Origin: DAIDJM01 sp964250215
Lineage (GTDB): Bacteria > Pseudomonadota > Alphaproteobacteria > Acetobacterales > Acetobacteraceae
Direction: 5' to 3'
Assembly (NCBI GenBank): GCA_964250215.1
Contig: CAXUEX010000142.1
Coordinates: 1-6,984 of the forward strand
DNA length: 6,984 nucleotides
Part shown: piece after piece, positions 1 through 5,896 of the stretch
Position numbering within the stretch: position 1 is the first letter of the stretch
Layout: each line of letters starts with the position of its first letter
Notes under the pieces: model-generated
What the model was told of the DNA's origin: nothing
What the model saw: the letters and a program-made list of their open reading frames with translations, nothing else
Databases searched by the model: none
Position numbers and translations under genes: made by a program

Positions 1-339
1 GCACAGCGCCGGCCGCCCCTCCGCGCAAGCCAGGCAATGCCCGCACGAAGGCATGAACACCATCGCCACGCGATCGCCGGGCGCGAAATCGCTCACCCCC
101 TCGCCCACCGCGTCCACAATGCCCGCCGCCTCGTGCCCCAGCACCATCGGCATCGGCCGCGGCCGGTCGCCGTTGATCACCGAAAGATCGGAATGGCACA
201 GCCCCGCCGCTTCAATCCGCACCAGCACCTCGCCCGGCCCCGGCGGCGCCAGCTCCACCTCCCGGATCTCCAGCGGCCGGCTCTCCGCATAAAGCCCCGG
301 CACCCCCATCCTGGCCAGCACGGCCGCCCTGGTTTTCAT
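1..339 (-). CDS. Zinc-dependent alcohol dehydrogenase, N-terminal part (3' end outside window)
   Basis: The first 113 codons of a medium-chain, zinc-dependent alcohol dehydrogenase, which would oxidise an alcohol to an aldehyde or ketone with NAD(P) in the cytoplasm. The protein begins MKTRAAVLARMG, a common opening for this family. Visible ligands are Cys48 (GLCHSDLS) and His69-Glu70 (LGHEAAG) for the catalytic zinc. Cys99, Cys102, Cys105 and Cys113 have the spacing C-x2-C-x2-C-x7-C, the complete structural-zinc lobe. The nucleotide-binding fold and the rest of the catalytic domain lie beyond base 1. The ATG at 339-337 is preferred over the in-frame ATG at 351-349 because a GGAG stands six bases before it. 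The gene is divergent from the antitoxin at 412. The pattern resembles class III-type or aryl/benzyl alcohol dehydrogenases, but the substrate cannot be told from this part. Confidence 0.9.
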   Translation of the reverse strand, partial: MKTRAAVLARMGVPGLYAESRPLEIREVELAPPGPGEVLVRIEAAGLCHSDLSVINGDRPRPMPMVLGHEAAGIVDAVGEGVSDFAPGDRVAMVFMPSCGHCLACAEGRPALC

Positions 340-376
340 GCGGCGCTCCATCAGGCGGAACAGGATCCGCCAGTCC

Positions 377-405
377 TTGCGATGTGTGACAGGCCAGCTT
401 AGTTT
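377..405 (+). promoter_or_regulatory. Putative sigma-70-type promoter for the toxin-antitoxin pair, leaderless
   Basis: A -35-like TTGCGA (377-382) and a -10-like TAGTTT (400-405) are separated by exactly 17 bases. The antitoxin ATG begins at 412, six bases after the -10, so transcription would start at or next to the A of the start codon. No Shine-Dalgarno sequence precedes this ATG, which agrees with a leaderless mRNA. A perfect TGCGCA palindrome (405-410) sits between the -10 and the ATG and could be part of an operator for antitoxin autoregulation, though six bases is too short to be strong evidence. The hexamer matches are partial. Confidence 0.4.
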
Positions 406-411
406 GCGCAC

Positions 412-747
412 ATGGCAGCCGACGAGGCGGATGTGAAGGTAGCTGGTTCCGTCACGAAACCAAAACAGGCGGCGCGCCGCCAGCCCGTGAGCGGCTCGGC
501 GCCGCTTGTTCTGTCGGTCATGGAAGAGGCCCGGCGCGCCGGTCTTCTCGACGGCGAAAAGACGGAGCACGTGAGCTTTCGTGCGCCTCCGGCCCTCGTG
601 GAAGCAGCAAAGCGGCAGGTGGGCGTCGGTTCCACCAGCGCGCTGGGCGTTTTGGCGCTGGCGATGCTGGCGCGGCCCGATCCGGTGGCGGCGTTCTTCC
701 ATCGCAGCGAGGGCCGGCTCGGACCAGACCACGATCTTGAGTATTGA
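412..747 (+). CDS. Antitoxin of a PIN-toxin TA pair (ribbon-helix-helix-like)
   Basis: A 111-residue protein directly upstream of a PIN-domain toxin and overlapping it, the usual place for a VapB-type antitoxin. Residues 1-27 are charged and look disordered. Residues 29-46 (SAPLVLSVMEEARRAGLL) look helical. Residues about 52-87 read as a short strand (HVSFRAP), then a helix (ALVEAAKRQVG), a turn (GSTSA) and a second helix (LGVLALAMLA), which is the order of a ribbon-helix-helix DNA-binding domain. The tail (GRLGPDHDLEY) is acidic and aromatic, plausible for gripping the toxin. The expected role is to bind and silence the toxin and repress its own promoter. The ATG at 412 has no Shine-Dalgarno but sits six bases after a -10-like hexamer. 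The fold assignment is my reading of the pattern; the antitoxin role rests mainly on position. Confidence 0.7.
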   Translation: MAADEADVKVAGSVTKPKQAARRQPVSGSAPLVLSVMEEARRAGLLDGEKTEHVSFRAPPALVEAAKRQVGVGSTSALGVLALAMLARPDPVAAFFHRSEGRLGPDHDLEY

Positions 748-1294
748 TCTCAGGCGCGCGCTGCGCCGCCGCAAGCCTGCGCGGCGGCTATCGCAACTCG
801 CGCCGCGCCGCCGCGAAAGTCTCGTCGATCTGCCTGCCTTGCCGAGCGGGCCGTTGTTCCTGCTGCTCGATACCAATATCTACATCAATCGCGCCGCCGG
901 CCGCCTGGAACCCCGAACGTGTGAGGCGATCGATCAAGCGCTGCTGTTCCATTGCTCGGTTGCGCTTGCGGAACTGGCTACGGGAGTGGCCAACGCCGAT
1001 CCGTCGCGACCAGGCTGGCCGGCAATGAAGGACCATTATGCAGATTTGTTCGCCAGCATTCCGCCAAGTCGGCTGATGACGCCCGACGCGCAAATCTGGA
1101 TCGATGCCGGTGTGGTGGCGGGTACGCTGGCGCGAACGCAGGGCTATTTGCCGCAGCAGCGCAAGGAATGCCTGAACGACGCGATGATCTTTCTCACCGC
1201 GGCCAAGGCGGGCATTCCGGTGCTCACCGCGAACCGCGACGACTTCGACCTCATCCAGCAACTCGCTCCCGAAGGCCGGTTCGTCCATTGCTGA
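737..1294 (+). CDS. PIN-domain ribonuclease toxin, VapC-like
   Basis: A 185-residue PIN-domain protein, expected to cut RNA (often tRNA or rRNA in VapC toxins) with Mg2+ or Mn2+ when its antitoxin is lost. The acidic site is complete: Asp45 in LLLDTNIYI, Glu79 in VALAELATG, Asp148 in CLNDAMIFLTAAK, and Asp168/Asp169 in LTANRDDFDLI. The first 30 residues are very rich in arginine, an extension before the PIN fold that could help bind RNA or the antitoxin. The frame is open back to an ATG at 581, but that would bury 56 codons out of frame inside the antitoxin gene and give a tryptophan- and arginine-rich stretch of no recognisable kind. I therefore choose TTG at 737, giving an 11-bp overlap with the antitoxin and translational coupling. 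No clear Shine-Dalgarno supports it, so the start is the weak point. Confidence 0.8.
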   Translation: MSIDLRRALRRRKPARRLSQLAPRRRESLVDLPALPSGPLFLLLDTNIYINRAAGRLEPRTCEAIDQALLFHCSVALAELATGVANADPSRPGWPAMKDHYADLFASIPPSRLMTPDAQIWIDAGVVAGTLARTQGYLPQQRKECLNDAMIFLTAAKAGIPVLTANRDDFDLIQQLAPEGRFVHC

Positions 1295-1370
1295 ATAGGT
1301 AACGCCAGCCCTGGCCCACCCGCCCCAGCCGCGCTAACGCGGTGCCGCACAGCAACGGGATCGGCAAGCC

Positions 1371-2387
1371 ATGCGCCTCTGGCGGCTGCCCACGAACACC
1401 GGCATCCACGACCTCACCCTGGCCGAAGCCCCCATCCCCGAGCCCGGCCCCGGCCAGGTGCTCGTGCGCCTGCACGCCGCCGCGCTGAACTCCCGCGATG
1501 TCGCGGTGGCGCGCGGCAAATACCTGATGAGCCATGTGCCGCCCAATCTCGTGCCGCTCTCTGATGGCGCCGGCGAGATCGTCCGCACCGGCCCGGGTGT
1601 CACGCGCTGGCGCGAAGGCGATCGCGTCGCCGGCATCTTCATGCAAACCTGGCTCGGCGGCGAGTTCGAAGCCGAACACGGCGAAGCCGCGCTCGGCGGC
1701 GCGATCGACGGCGTGCTGGCCGAATACCGGGTGTTCCCCGAAGCCGGCCTGGTGCGCGTGCCGCCTCATCTCGATTTCCATGAAGCCGCCACGCTGCCCT
1801 GCGCCGCCGTCACCGCCTGGAACGCGCTCTATGGCGGCAAACCGTTGCTTCCGGGCCAGACCGTGCTCGTGCTCGGCACCGGCGGCGTCTCCATGTTCGC
1901 GCTGCAATTCGCCCGCGCCGGCGGTGCGCGCGTGATCGCCACCTCCGGCAGCGACGCCAAGCTGGAACGCGCCCGCCAGCACGGCGCCACCGCCACGATC
2001 AACTATCGCACGCACGAAGACTGGAACACGGAAGTGCGCCGCCTCACGCACGGGCGCGGCGCCGATCACGTGATCGAAATCGGCGGCCCCGGCACGCTGC
2101 AGCGCTCGATCGCCGCCGCCGGATTCGGCGCCAGCATCACGCTCATCGGCGTGCTGACGCGCGGCCAGATCGATCCGGTGGCGATCCTGGGCGGCGGCGT
2201 GGCGGTGCGCGGCATCTTCGTCGGCAATCGCCAGATGTTCGAAGCCATGAACCGCGCCATGGAACAGAACGAAATCCACCCGATCATCGACCGCGTCTTC
2301 CCCTTCGAGGAAGCCAAAGCCGCCTACCACCACCTGCAAACCGCCCAGCACATCGGCAAAATCGTCATCCAAATCTCTGGAAACTGA
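1371..2387 (+). CDS. NAD(P)-dependent MDR-family alcohol dehydrogenase/quinone-oxidoreductase-like protein
   Basis: A full-length (338 residues) medium-chain dehydrogenase/reductase of the zinc-free branch, a cytoplasmic NAD(P)H-linked oxidoreductase. The N-terminal GroES-like domain (about 1-145) has the LNSRD (39-43) and DGAGEIV (65-71) blocks typical of the superfamily. It lacks the catalytic cysteine and the four-cysteine structural-zinc lobe seen in the neighbouring gene at 1-339. The Rossmann domain begins with VLVLGTGGVS (165-174). It is followed by ATSGSDAKLERA (190-201), where a serine after the second strand, rather than an acid, suggests NADPH. The C-terminal helix EEAKAAYHHLQTAQHIGKIVI closes the fold. 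A GGGA lies 10 bases before the ATG. The stop is 21 bases before rodA, so the two are probably co-transcribed. The real substrate is not predictable. Confidence 0.9.
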   Translation: MRLWRLPTNTGIHDLTLAEAPIPEPGPGQVLVRLHAAALNSRDVAVARGKYLMSHVPPNLVPLSDGAGEIVRTGPGVTRWREGDRVAGIFMQTWLGGEFEAEHGEAALGGAIDGVLAEYRVFPEAGLVRVPPHLDFHEAATLPCAAVTAWNALYGGKPLLPGQTVLVLGTGGVSMFALQFARAGGARVIATSGSDAKLERARQHGATATINYRTHEDWNTEVRRLTHGRGADHVIEIGGPGTLQRSIAAAGFGASITLIGVLTRGQIDPVAILGGGVAVRGIFVGNRQMFEAMNRAMEQNEIHPIIDRVFPFEEAKAAYHHLQTAQHIGKIVIQISGN

Positions 2388-2410
2388 AAACTGAAAACTG
2401 GCAACTGAAT
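2383..2410 (+). repeat. Four tandem heptamers (consensus ACTGAAA) spanning the MDR-rodA junction
   Basis: Four consecutive 7-base units occupy 2383-2410: two exact ACTGAAA copies, then the variants ACTGGCA and ACTGAAT. The first unit carries the TGA stop of the dehydrogenase (2385-2387). The last unit supplies the first two bases of the rodA ATG (2409-2411). The tract is A-rich in very GC-rich surroundings and contains further TGA triplets, so it stops reading in two frames. It takes the place where a Shine-Dalgarno for rodA would be expected, and none is visible. The array is too short and compact for CRISPR. Confidence 0.85.
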
Positions 2411-3557
2411 GCTGACCGACCGCCGCCTGCTCCGCGCCGAGCCGGATTTTCCGCTCGCGGGCAAGCTGTTCCGCATCAACTGGCTGTTCGTGGCGCTGCT
2501 CTGCGCGCTCGCCGCCGCCGGCTACGTGGCGCTGTATTCCGCCGGCGGCGGCCCGGAACCCTATGCCTGGCGCCACGCCACGCGGTTCGGTTTCGGTCTC
2601 GTTATGGCCATTTCGCTCGCGCTGGTCGATATCCGCTTCCTCGCGCGCTTCTCCTGGCCGTTCTATGCGGTATCCATCGTGCTGCTGGTTCTCACGCTGA
2701 AAATGGGCCATGTCGGCAAGGGCGCCGAGCGCTGGCTGGAACTCGGGCCGCTGCAACTGCAGCCGAGCGAAATCGCCAAGGTCGCGCTGATTATGGCGCT
2801 CGCCTCCTGGTTCGGCCGCGCGAGCTGGGAACGGGTGGGCAATCCGCTGTTCCTGGTGCCGCCGGCGCTCGCCGTGCTGCTGCCGGTGGCGCTGATATTG
2901 AAGGAGCCGAATCTCGGCACCGCCTTCATCACCGCAATCGTCGGCTTCTCGATATTCTTCGCTGCCGGCATGCGGCTATGGCAGATCGGCCTGCTCGCGC
3001 TGCCGCTGCCGTTGCTGGCGGGCTACGCCTATCGCCATCTGCACGATTACCAGCGCGCCCGCATCACCACCTTCCTCAACCCCGAAAGCGACCCGCTCGG
3101 CGCCGGCTACAACATCATCCAGAGCAAGATCGCGCTCGGCTCCGGCGGCATGTGGGGCAAGGGCTTCCTGCACGGCACGCAGGCGCACCTGAACTTTCTG
3201 CCGGAGAAACAAACCGATTTCATCTTCTCGATCGTCGCCGAGGAATGGGGGCTGGTCGGCGCGCTGGCGCTGCTGGCGCTGCTGGGCGTGATCGTGTGGC
3301 TCGCGATGCTCACCGCGCTGCGCTGCCGGCATCAATACGGCAGGCTGCTGGCGCTGGGCATCGCCACCAACCTGTTCATGTACGTGTTCGTGAACGTGGC
3401 CATGGTGGTGGGAGTCATTCCGGTGGGCGGCGTGCCGCTGCCGCTGGTCAGCCACGGCGGCTCGGCCATGCTCACGGTGATGTTTGCCATGGGCCTGCTG
3501 ATGTCGGTGCAGGTGCACCGCGACGTGGAATTCCAGCCGCGCCGCGAAGCGATTTGA
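2409..3557 (+). CDS. rodA: Rod shape-determining protein RodA, SEDS peptidoglycan glycosyltransferase
   Basis: A 382-residue polytopic inner-membrane protein of the SEDS family. RodA polymerises lipid II into glycan strands and works with a class B transpeptidase (PBP2) in the elongasome. About ten hydrophobic segments are visible, the first at residues 25-45. Diagnostic blocks are RWLELGPLQLQPSEIAKVALIMALA (split here as RWLELGPLQLQPSE at 108-121 and IAKVALIMALA after it), KEPNLGTAF (165-173), FLNPESDPLGAGYNIIQSK (222-240), and GKGFLHGTQAHLNFLPEK (250-267) leading to QTDFIF. Asp270 in QTDF corresponds to the essential aspartate of RodA. Near the C-terminus GVPLPLVSHGGSAM (341-354) has His where many homologues have Tyr. 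Length and motifs fit RodA better than FtsW. The ATG follows a repeat tract and has no Shine-Dalgarno. It leads a tight run with the next two genes; no PBP2 or mre gene is in the window. Confidence 0.96.
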   Translation: MLTDRRLLRAEPDFPLAGKLFRINWLFVALLCALAAAGYVALYSAGGGPEPYAWRHATRFGFGLVMAISLALVDIRFLARFSWPFYAVSIVLLVLTLKMGHVGKGAERWLELGPLQLQPSEIAKVALIMALASWFGRASWERVGNPLFLVPPALAVLLPVALILKEPNLGTAFITAIVGFSIFFAAGMRLWQIGLLALPLPLLAGYAYRHLHDYQRARITTFLNPESDPLGAGYNIIQSKIALGSGGMWGKGFLHGTQAHLNFLPEKQTDFIFSIVAEEWGLVGALALLALLGVIVWLAMLTALRCRHQYGRLLALGIATNLFMYVFVNVAMVVGVIPVGGVPLPLVSHGGSAMLTVMFAMGLLMSVQVHRDVEFQPRREAI

Positions 3558-3559
3558 CC

Positions 3560-3943
3560 TTGGATGCGAAACAACTGGCCGCGTATCGCCGCGCGCCCTA
3601 TCGCGCCGGCGGCGTGGCGTTCCGCATCGGCCGCCGCAACCCGGCGCTGGATGGGGTGCTGCGGGCGATGGGCGTGCGCGAGGCGGCACTGCTCACGGCC
3701 GCGAACCCGGGCGGCCGCCGCCGGACCGCCGCCTGGAACGACCGGGCCATGCGCCGGCTGCAAACCCGGCTGCGCAGGGTGGCCTGGCTGGCTGGCGAGA
3801 GCGGCGCGGGGCGCTGGCGGGAGACGCAGATCCTGGCCGCCGGCCCTCTGCCTTTCCTGCTGGCGCTGGCGCGACGCTTCGGCCAGAACGCGGCCGTGCG
3901 GCTGCGCTTGGCAGCGCCCCCCAGCCTTGTGAGTCTCCGCTGA
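3560..3943 (+). CDS. DUF3293 domain-containing protein
   Basis: A 127-residue protein that matches the layout of the DUF3293 family, which has no assigned biochemical function. Recognisable blocks are AYRRAPYRAGGVAFRIGR near the N-terminus, LLTAANPGGRRR (44-55, the family usually shows TAWNP here), a GRW element (84-86) and RFGQNA (106-111). It is basic and probably cytoplasmic, with no signal peptide or membrane segment. No suitable ATG exists: the first in-frame ATG lies inside the conserved domain. I choose TTG at 3560, two bases after the rodA stop. A TTG at 3554, overlapping that stop, is an alternative. The frame remains open far upstream inside rodA, but that part is an out-of-frame shadow. 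Translation is probably coupled to rodA. Confidence 0.75.
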   Translation: MDAKQLAAYRRAPYRAGGVAFRIGRRNPALDGVLRAMGVREAALLTAANPGGRRRTAAWNDRAMRRLQTRLRRVAWLAGESGAGRWRETQILAAGPLPFLLALARRFGQNAAVRLRLAAPPSLVSLR

Positions 3944-4410
3944 ACCATCTCGCCGCCATCGCGCCGCCCAGCGCGGAAGCCCTGAACCGCGCGCTGCTGG
4001 CGCACCCCAGCGCCACCGCCGTGCTGGAACGCCTCTACGGCGGCCCCGTGCGCATCCAGCGCCTGCCCGGCCCCGATTTGCCGCTCATGCCCCAGCAACT
4101 GGCGCGGCTGGGCATTGCCGATGCCGCCGCCGCGCTGCACCGGCGCGTGCACCTGCTGCGCGGCGAGCTCGTGCTCTCGGAAGCCGATCTCTGGTATGTC
4201 CCGGCGCGCCTGGAACCGGAAATGGCCGCCGCGCTGCTCGCCACCGATAGGCCGTTCGGCCGCATCGTGGCGCCGCTCCAGCCGCGCCGCATCAATCTTT
4301 CGGCGGTGCTGCACCCGGCGGGGGAAGTGGCGCTGGAGCATCGGGCGGTGCTGCAACTGCCGGATGGCCGGCCTCTGGCCGAGGTGCACGAGCGCTATCC
4401 GCGACGCTAG
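3940..4410 (+). CDS. Chorismate pyruvate-lyase-like protein (UbiC/DUF98 type), CTG start
   Basis: A 156-residue protein that I read as a member of the chorismate pyruvate-lyase fold. UbiC converts chorismate to 4-hydroxybenzoate plus pyruvate, the entry to ubiquinone synthesis. The similarity is in the order of blocks: ALLAHPSATAVLERLYGG (18-35) resembles the 'LL..dSmT..le' opening of UbiC. RRVHLLRGELVLSEADLWYVP (split: RRVHLLRGE at 68-76, LVLSEADLWYVP at 77-88) resembles its 'RevlL.g....l.A.tv.p' block. RPFGRIV (104-110) resembles 'PLG..lf', and PLAEVHERYP (145-154) the C-terminal 'LLTElFLP'. Candidate catalytic residues are Arg68 or Arg69 and Glu148. No ATG, GTG or TTG is in frame before 4021, and a start at 4021 would cut into the first block. 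CTG at 3940, overlapping the DUF3293 stop as CTGA and preceded six bases earlier by GTGAG, fits best. Family assignment is moderate. Confidence 0.6.
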   Translation: MNHLAAIAPPSAEALNRALLAHPSATAVLERLYGGPVRIQRLPGPDLPLMPQQLARLGIADAAAALHRRVHLLRGELVLSEADLWYVPARLEPEMAAALLATDRPFGRIVAPLQPRRINLSAVLHPAGEVALEHRAVLQLPDGRPLAEVHERYPRR

Positions 4411-4618
4411 CGGTCTCCGCCAGTCGGGAAACCGCGCGCTCGATGCAACGCCCGACGATGCCGCCGGCGCGCTGCACCGCCGGATCGGGGTAATCGGCCA
4501 GCCGGTCCACGGCCAGCAGCGCGGGCGAGAGGATGCCGCGCAGATCGTGGCGCAGCACCGACATCAGCCGCTCGAACCGCGCCGCGGCGGCCGCGTCCGG
4601 CGGCAGATCGTCGGCCAT
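4292..4618 (-). CDS. Small histidine-kinase-like protein: DHp helices only, no ATPase domain
   Basis: A 108-residue protein. Residues 14-69 resemble the dimerisation and phospho-acceptor (DHp) hairpin of sensor kinases, with RFERLMSVLRHDLRGILSPA (split at His24-Asp25, the H-box form 'HDLR') and a second helix VQRAGGIVGRCIERAVSRLAE. There is no sensor, membrane segment or HATPase_c domain, so it cannot phosphorylate itself. It might act as a phosphotransfer relay, a dimerisation partner or a kinase remnant. After residue 70 the protein becomes a low-complexity Ala/Pro/Asp tail, all of which overlaps the convergent gene ending at 4410. The ATG is two bases after the stop of the RNase D gene (TGA-AA-ATG), so it is almost certainly co-transcribed with it. 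Function unknown; the kinase likeness is from pattern, not search. Confidence 0.65.
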   Translation of the reverse strand: MADDLPPDAAAAARFERLMSVLRHDLRGILSPALLAVDRLADYPDPAVQRAGGIVGRCIERAVSRLAETASVADSARAPRPEAGHPAVAAPPDAPAPLPPPGAAPPKD

Positions 4619-4620
4619 TT

Positions 4621-5826
4621 TCAGCCGGCCGCCGACTGGGGGTTGGCTTCGCGGATCAGCCGCACGCGCCTGCCGGCCACGCCGAGCGCGATCCGGCCCT
4701 GCTTCAAGGCCAGCGCATCCTCGCCGAACACCGTCAGCCGCCAGCCATGCAGCGCCGGGATGTCCGGCCGCTCCTCGCCGGCCAGCCGGTCGATATCCTC
4801 GCTCGAGGCCAGCAGCCTCGGCGCCACTTCGTGGGTCTCGGCCTTGTCGGCGAGCAGCACTTTCAGCAGCGCCACCAGCGCCGGCGAGGGCCGCTTGGTC
4901 TCGCGAGCGGGGCCGCGATCGGGCAGCTCGGCTTCCGGCTGCCGCCCGGCTTCGGCCAGCGCCGCCAGCAGCGATTGGCCGGTGGCGCCCTCGGCGAAGC
5001 CGCGCGAGACGCCGCGGATGCGGGCCAGCGCCTCGGTCGTGGCCGGCGCGGTGCTGGCCAGTTCCAGCAGGCTCTCGTCGCGGATCAGCCGCTGGCGGGG
5101 GATGTTGATGCGCTGCGCCTCGCGCTCGCGCCAGGCGGCCGCGGCGCGCAGCAGGCCGAGCATCCGGCGGTTGCTGCTGCGCGGCCGCAGCCGTTCCCAG
5201 ACGGTTTCGGGATCGGGCCGATAGGTCGCCGGCTCGGCGAGCGCCGCCATCTCCTCCGCCACCCAGCCGAGCCGCTGCTCCGCTTCCAGCCGGGCGCGCA
5301 GCTTGGTGTAAACCTCGCGCAGATGCGTCACGTCGGCGGCGGCATAGGCCAGCTGGGCCGGCGATAGCGGCCGCGCCGACCAGTCGGAGAAGCGGTGCGC
5401 CTTGTCGATATGGCCGCCGGTGAGAGACGCCACCAGGCCGTCGTAGCCCACCTGGTCGCCGAAGCCGGCCACCATCGCGGCGATCTGGGTGTCGAACAGC
5501 GGCACCGGCACGGCGCCGAAGCGTTCCAGGAAAATCTCCACGTCCTGCCGGGCGGCGTGGAACACTTTCGTCACCGCCGGGTTCGCCAGCAATTCGCCCA
5601 AGGGTTCGAGGTCGATGCTTGGCGCCAGCGCGTCGATCACCGCCGTTTCGGCGGCGCCGGCGAGCTGCACGACGCAGAGCTCGGGCCAGTAGGTGCGCTC
5701 GCGCATGAACTCGGTATCCACGGTCACGAAAAGCTCGGTGGCGAGGCGGCCGCAGAGGGCAGCGAGCGGCGCGGTGGCGGTGATCAGCGACGGCACCGGG
5801 AAGTCGGGTGAGCGGGGCGGGGGCAT
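4621..5826 (-). CDS. rnd: Ribonuclease D
   Basis: A 401-residue 3'-5' exoribonuclease of the DEDDy type, which trims 3' ends of tRNA and other stable RNA precursors in the cytoplasm. All catalytic residues are present: Asp37 and Glu39 in FVTVDTEFMRE, Asp95 in FHAARQDVEIF, and Tyr161 with Asp165 in LAYAAADVTHL. The exonuclease domain runs to about 195. A first HRDC domain follows at about 207-290 (RNRRMLGLLRA-type helices, REREAQRINIPR, LLELAS). A second, weaker HRDC-like region lies at about 310-385, as in full-length RNase D. The ATG at 5826-5824 gives ten extra proline-rich residues before PSLIT; a GTG at 5796-5794 would start nearer the usual family N-terminus. No clear Shine-Dalgarno marks either. 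It is divergent from the secreted-protein gene across 70 bases and heads a two-gene unit with the kinase-like ORF. Confidence 0.95.
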   Translation of the reverse strand: MPPPRSPDFPVPSLITATAPLAALCGRLATELFVTVDTEFMRERTYWPELCVVQLAGAAETAVIDALAPSIDLEPLGELLANPAVTKVFHAARQDVEIFLERFGAVPVPLFDTQIAAMVAGFGDQVGYDGLVASLTGGHIDKAHRFSDWSARPLSPAQLAYAAADVTHLREVYTKLRARLEAEQRLGWVAEEMAALAEPATYRPDPETVWERLRPRSSNRRMLGLLRAAAAWREREAQRINIPRQRLIRDESLLELASTAPATTEALARIRGVSRGFAEGATGQSLLAALAEAGRQPEAELPDRGPARETKRPSPALVALLKVLLADKAETHEVAPRLLASSEDIDRLAGEERPDIPALHGWRLTVFGEDALALKQGRIALGVAGRRVRLIREANPQSAAG

Positions 5827-5861
5827 CGGCCCGGCTTATCAGGTGATCCGCCCGGCGTCAG

Positions 5862-5890
5862 TCGCCAGTGCCGCCTCGCGCCGCTAGAAT
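5862..5890 (+). promoter_or_regulatory. Putative promoter for the secreted-protein gene, leaderless
   Basis: TCGCCA (5862-5867, four of six to TTGACA) and TAGAAT (5885-5890, five of six to TATAAT) are separated by exactly 17 bases. The ATG at 5897 follows the -10 by six bases, so the message would begin at or next to the start codon, with no room for a Shine-Dalgarno. The spacing matches the antitoxin promoter at 377-405. The opposite strand of the same 70-bp gap must also drive rnd. There a GATAAG (complement of 5835-5840) lies eight bases before the rnd ATG and could be its -10, but I find no good -35 for it. Confidence 0.5.
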
Positions 5891-5896
5891 TGCCCG

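Noticed and set aside
581..736. ATG at 581 as the start of the PIN toxin
   Set aside because: It would place 52 codons out of frame inside the antitoxin gene and encode a Trp/Arg-rich stretch typical of a shadow frame. TTG 737 gives the usual short TA overlap.
1329..1342. CCGCG-CTAA-CGCGG hairpin between the PIN toxin and the MDR gene as a terminator
   Set aside because: The stem is only five base pairs and no T-run follows, so it cannot be called a rho-independent terminator. Nothing else was seen in this 76-base gap.
2383..2410. Heptamer tract as a CRISPR fragment or phage attachment site
   Set aside because: The units are seven bases with no spacers, and no integrase or cas gene is present.
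1251..2756. Long minus-strand open frame of 501 codons across the MDR gene and the rodA start
   Set aside because: Its translation is rich in His, Gln, Arg, Gly and Ala with no domain, and it lies antisense to two well-recognised genes. High GC keeps this frame free of stops by chance.
2978..3559. Upstream part of the frame that contains the DUF3293 gene
   Set aside because: It is an Arg/Ala/Gly-rich shadow inside rodA. The DUF3293 similarity begins only after base 3560.
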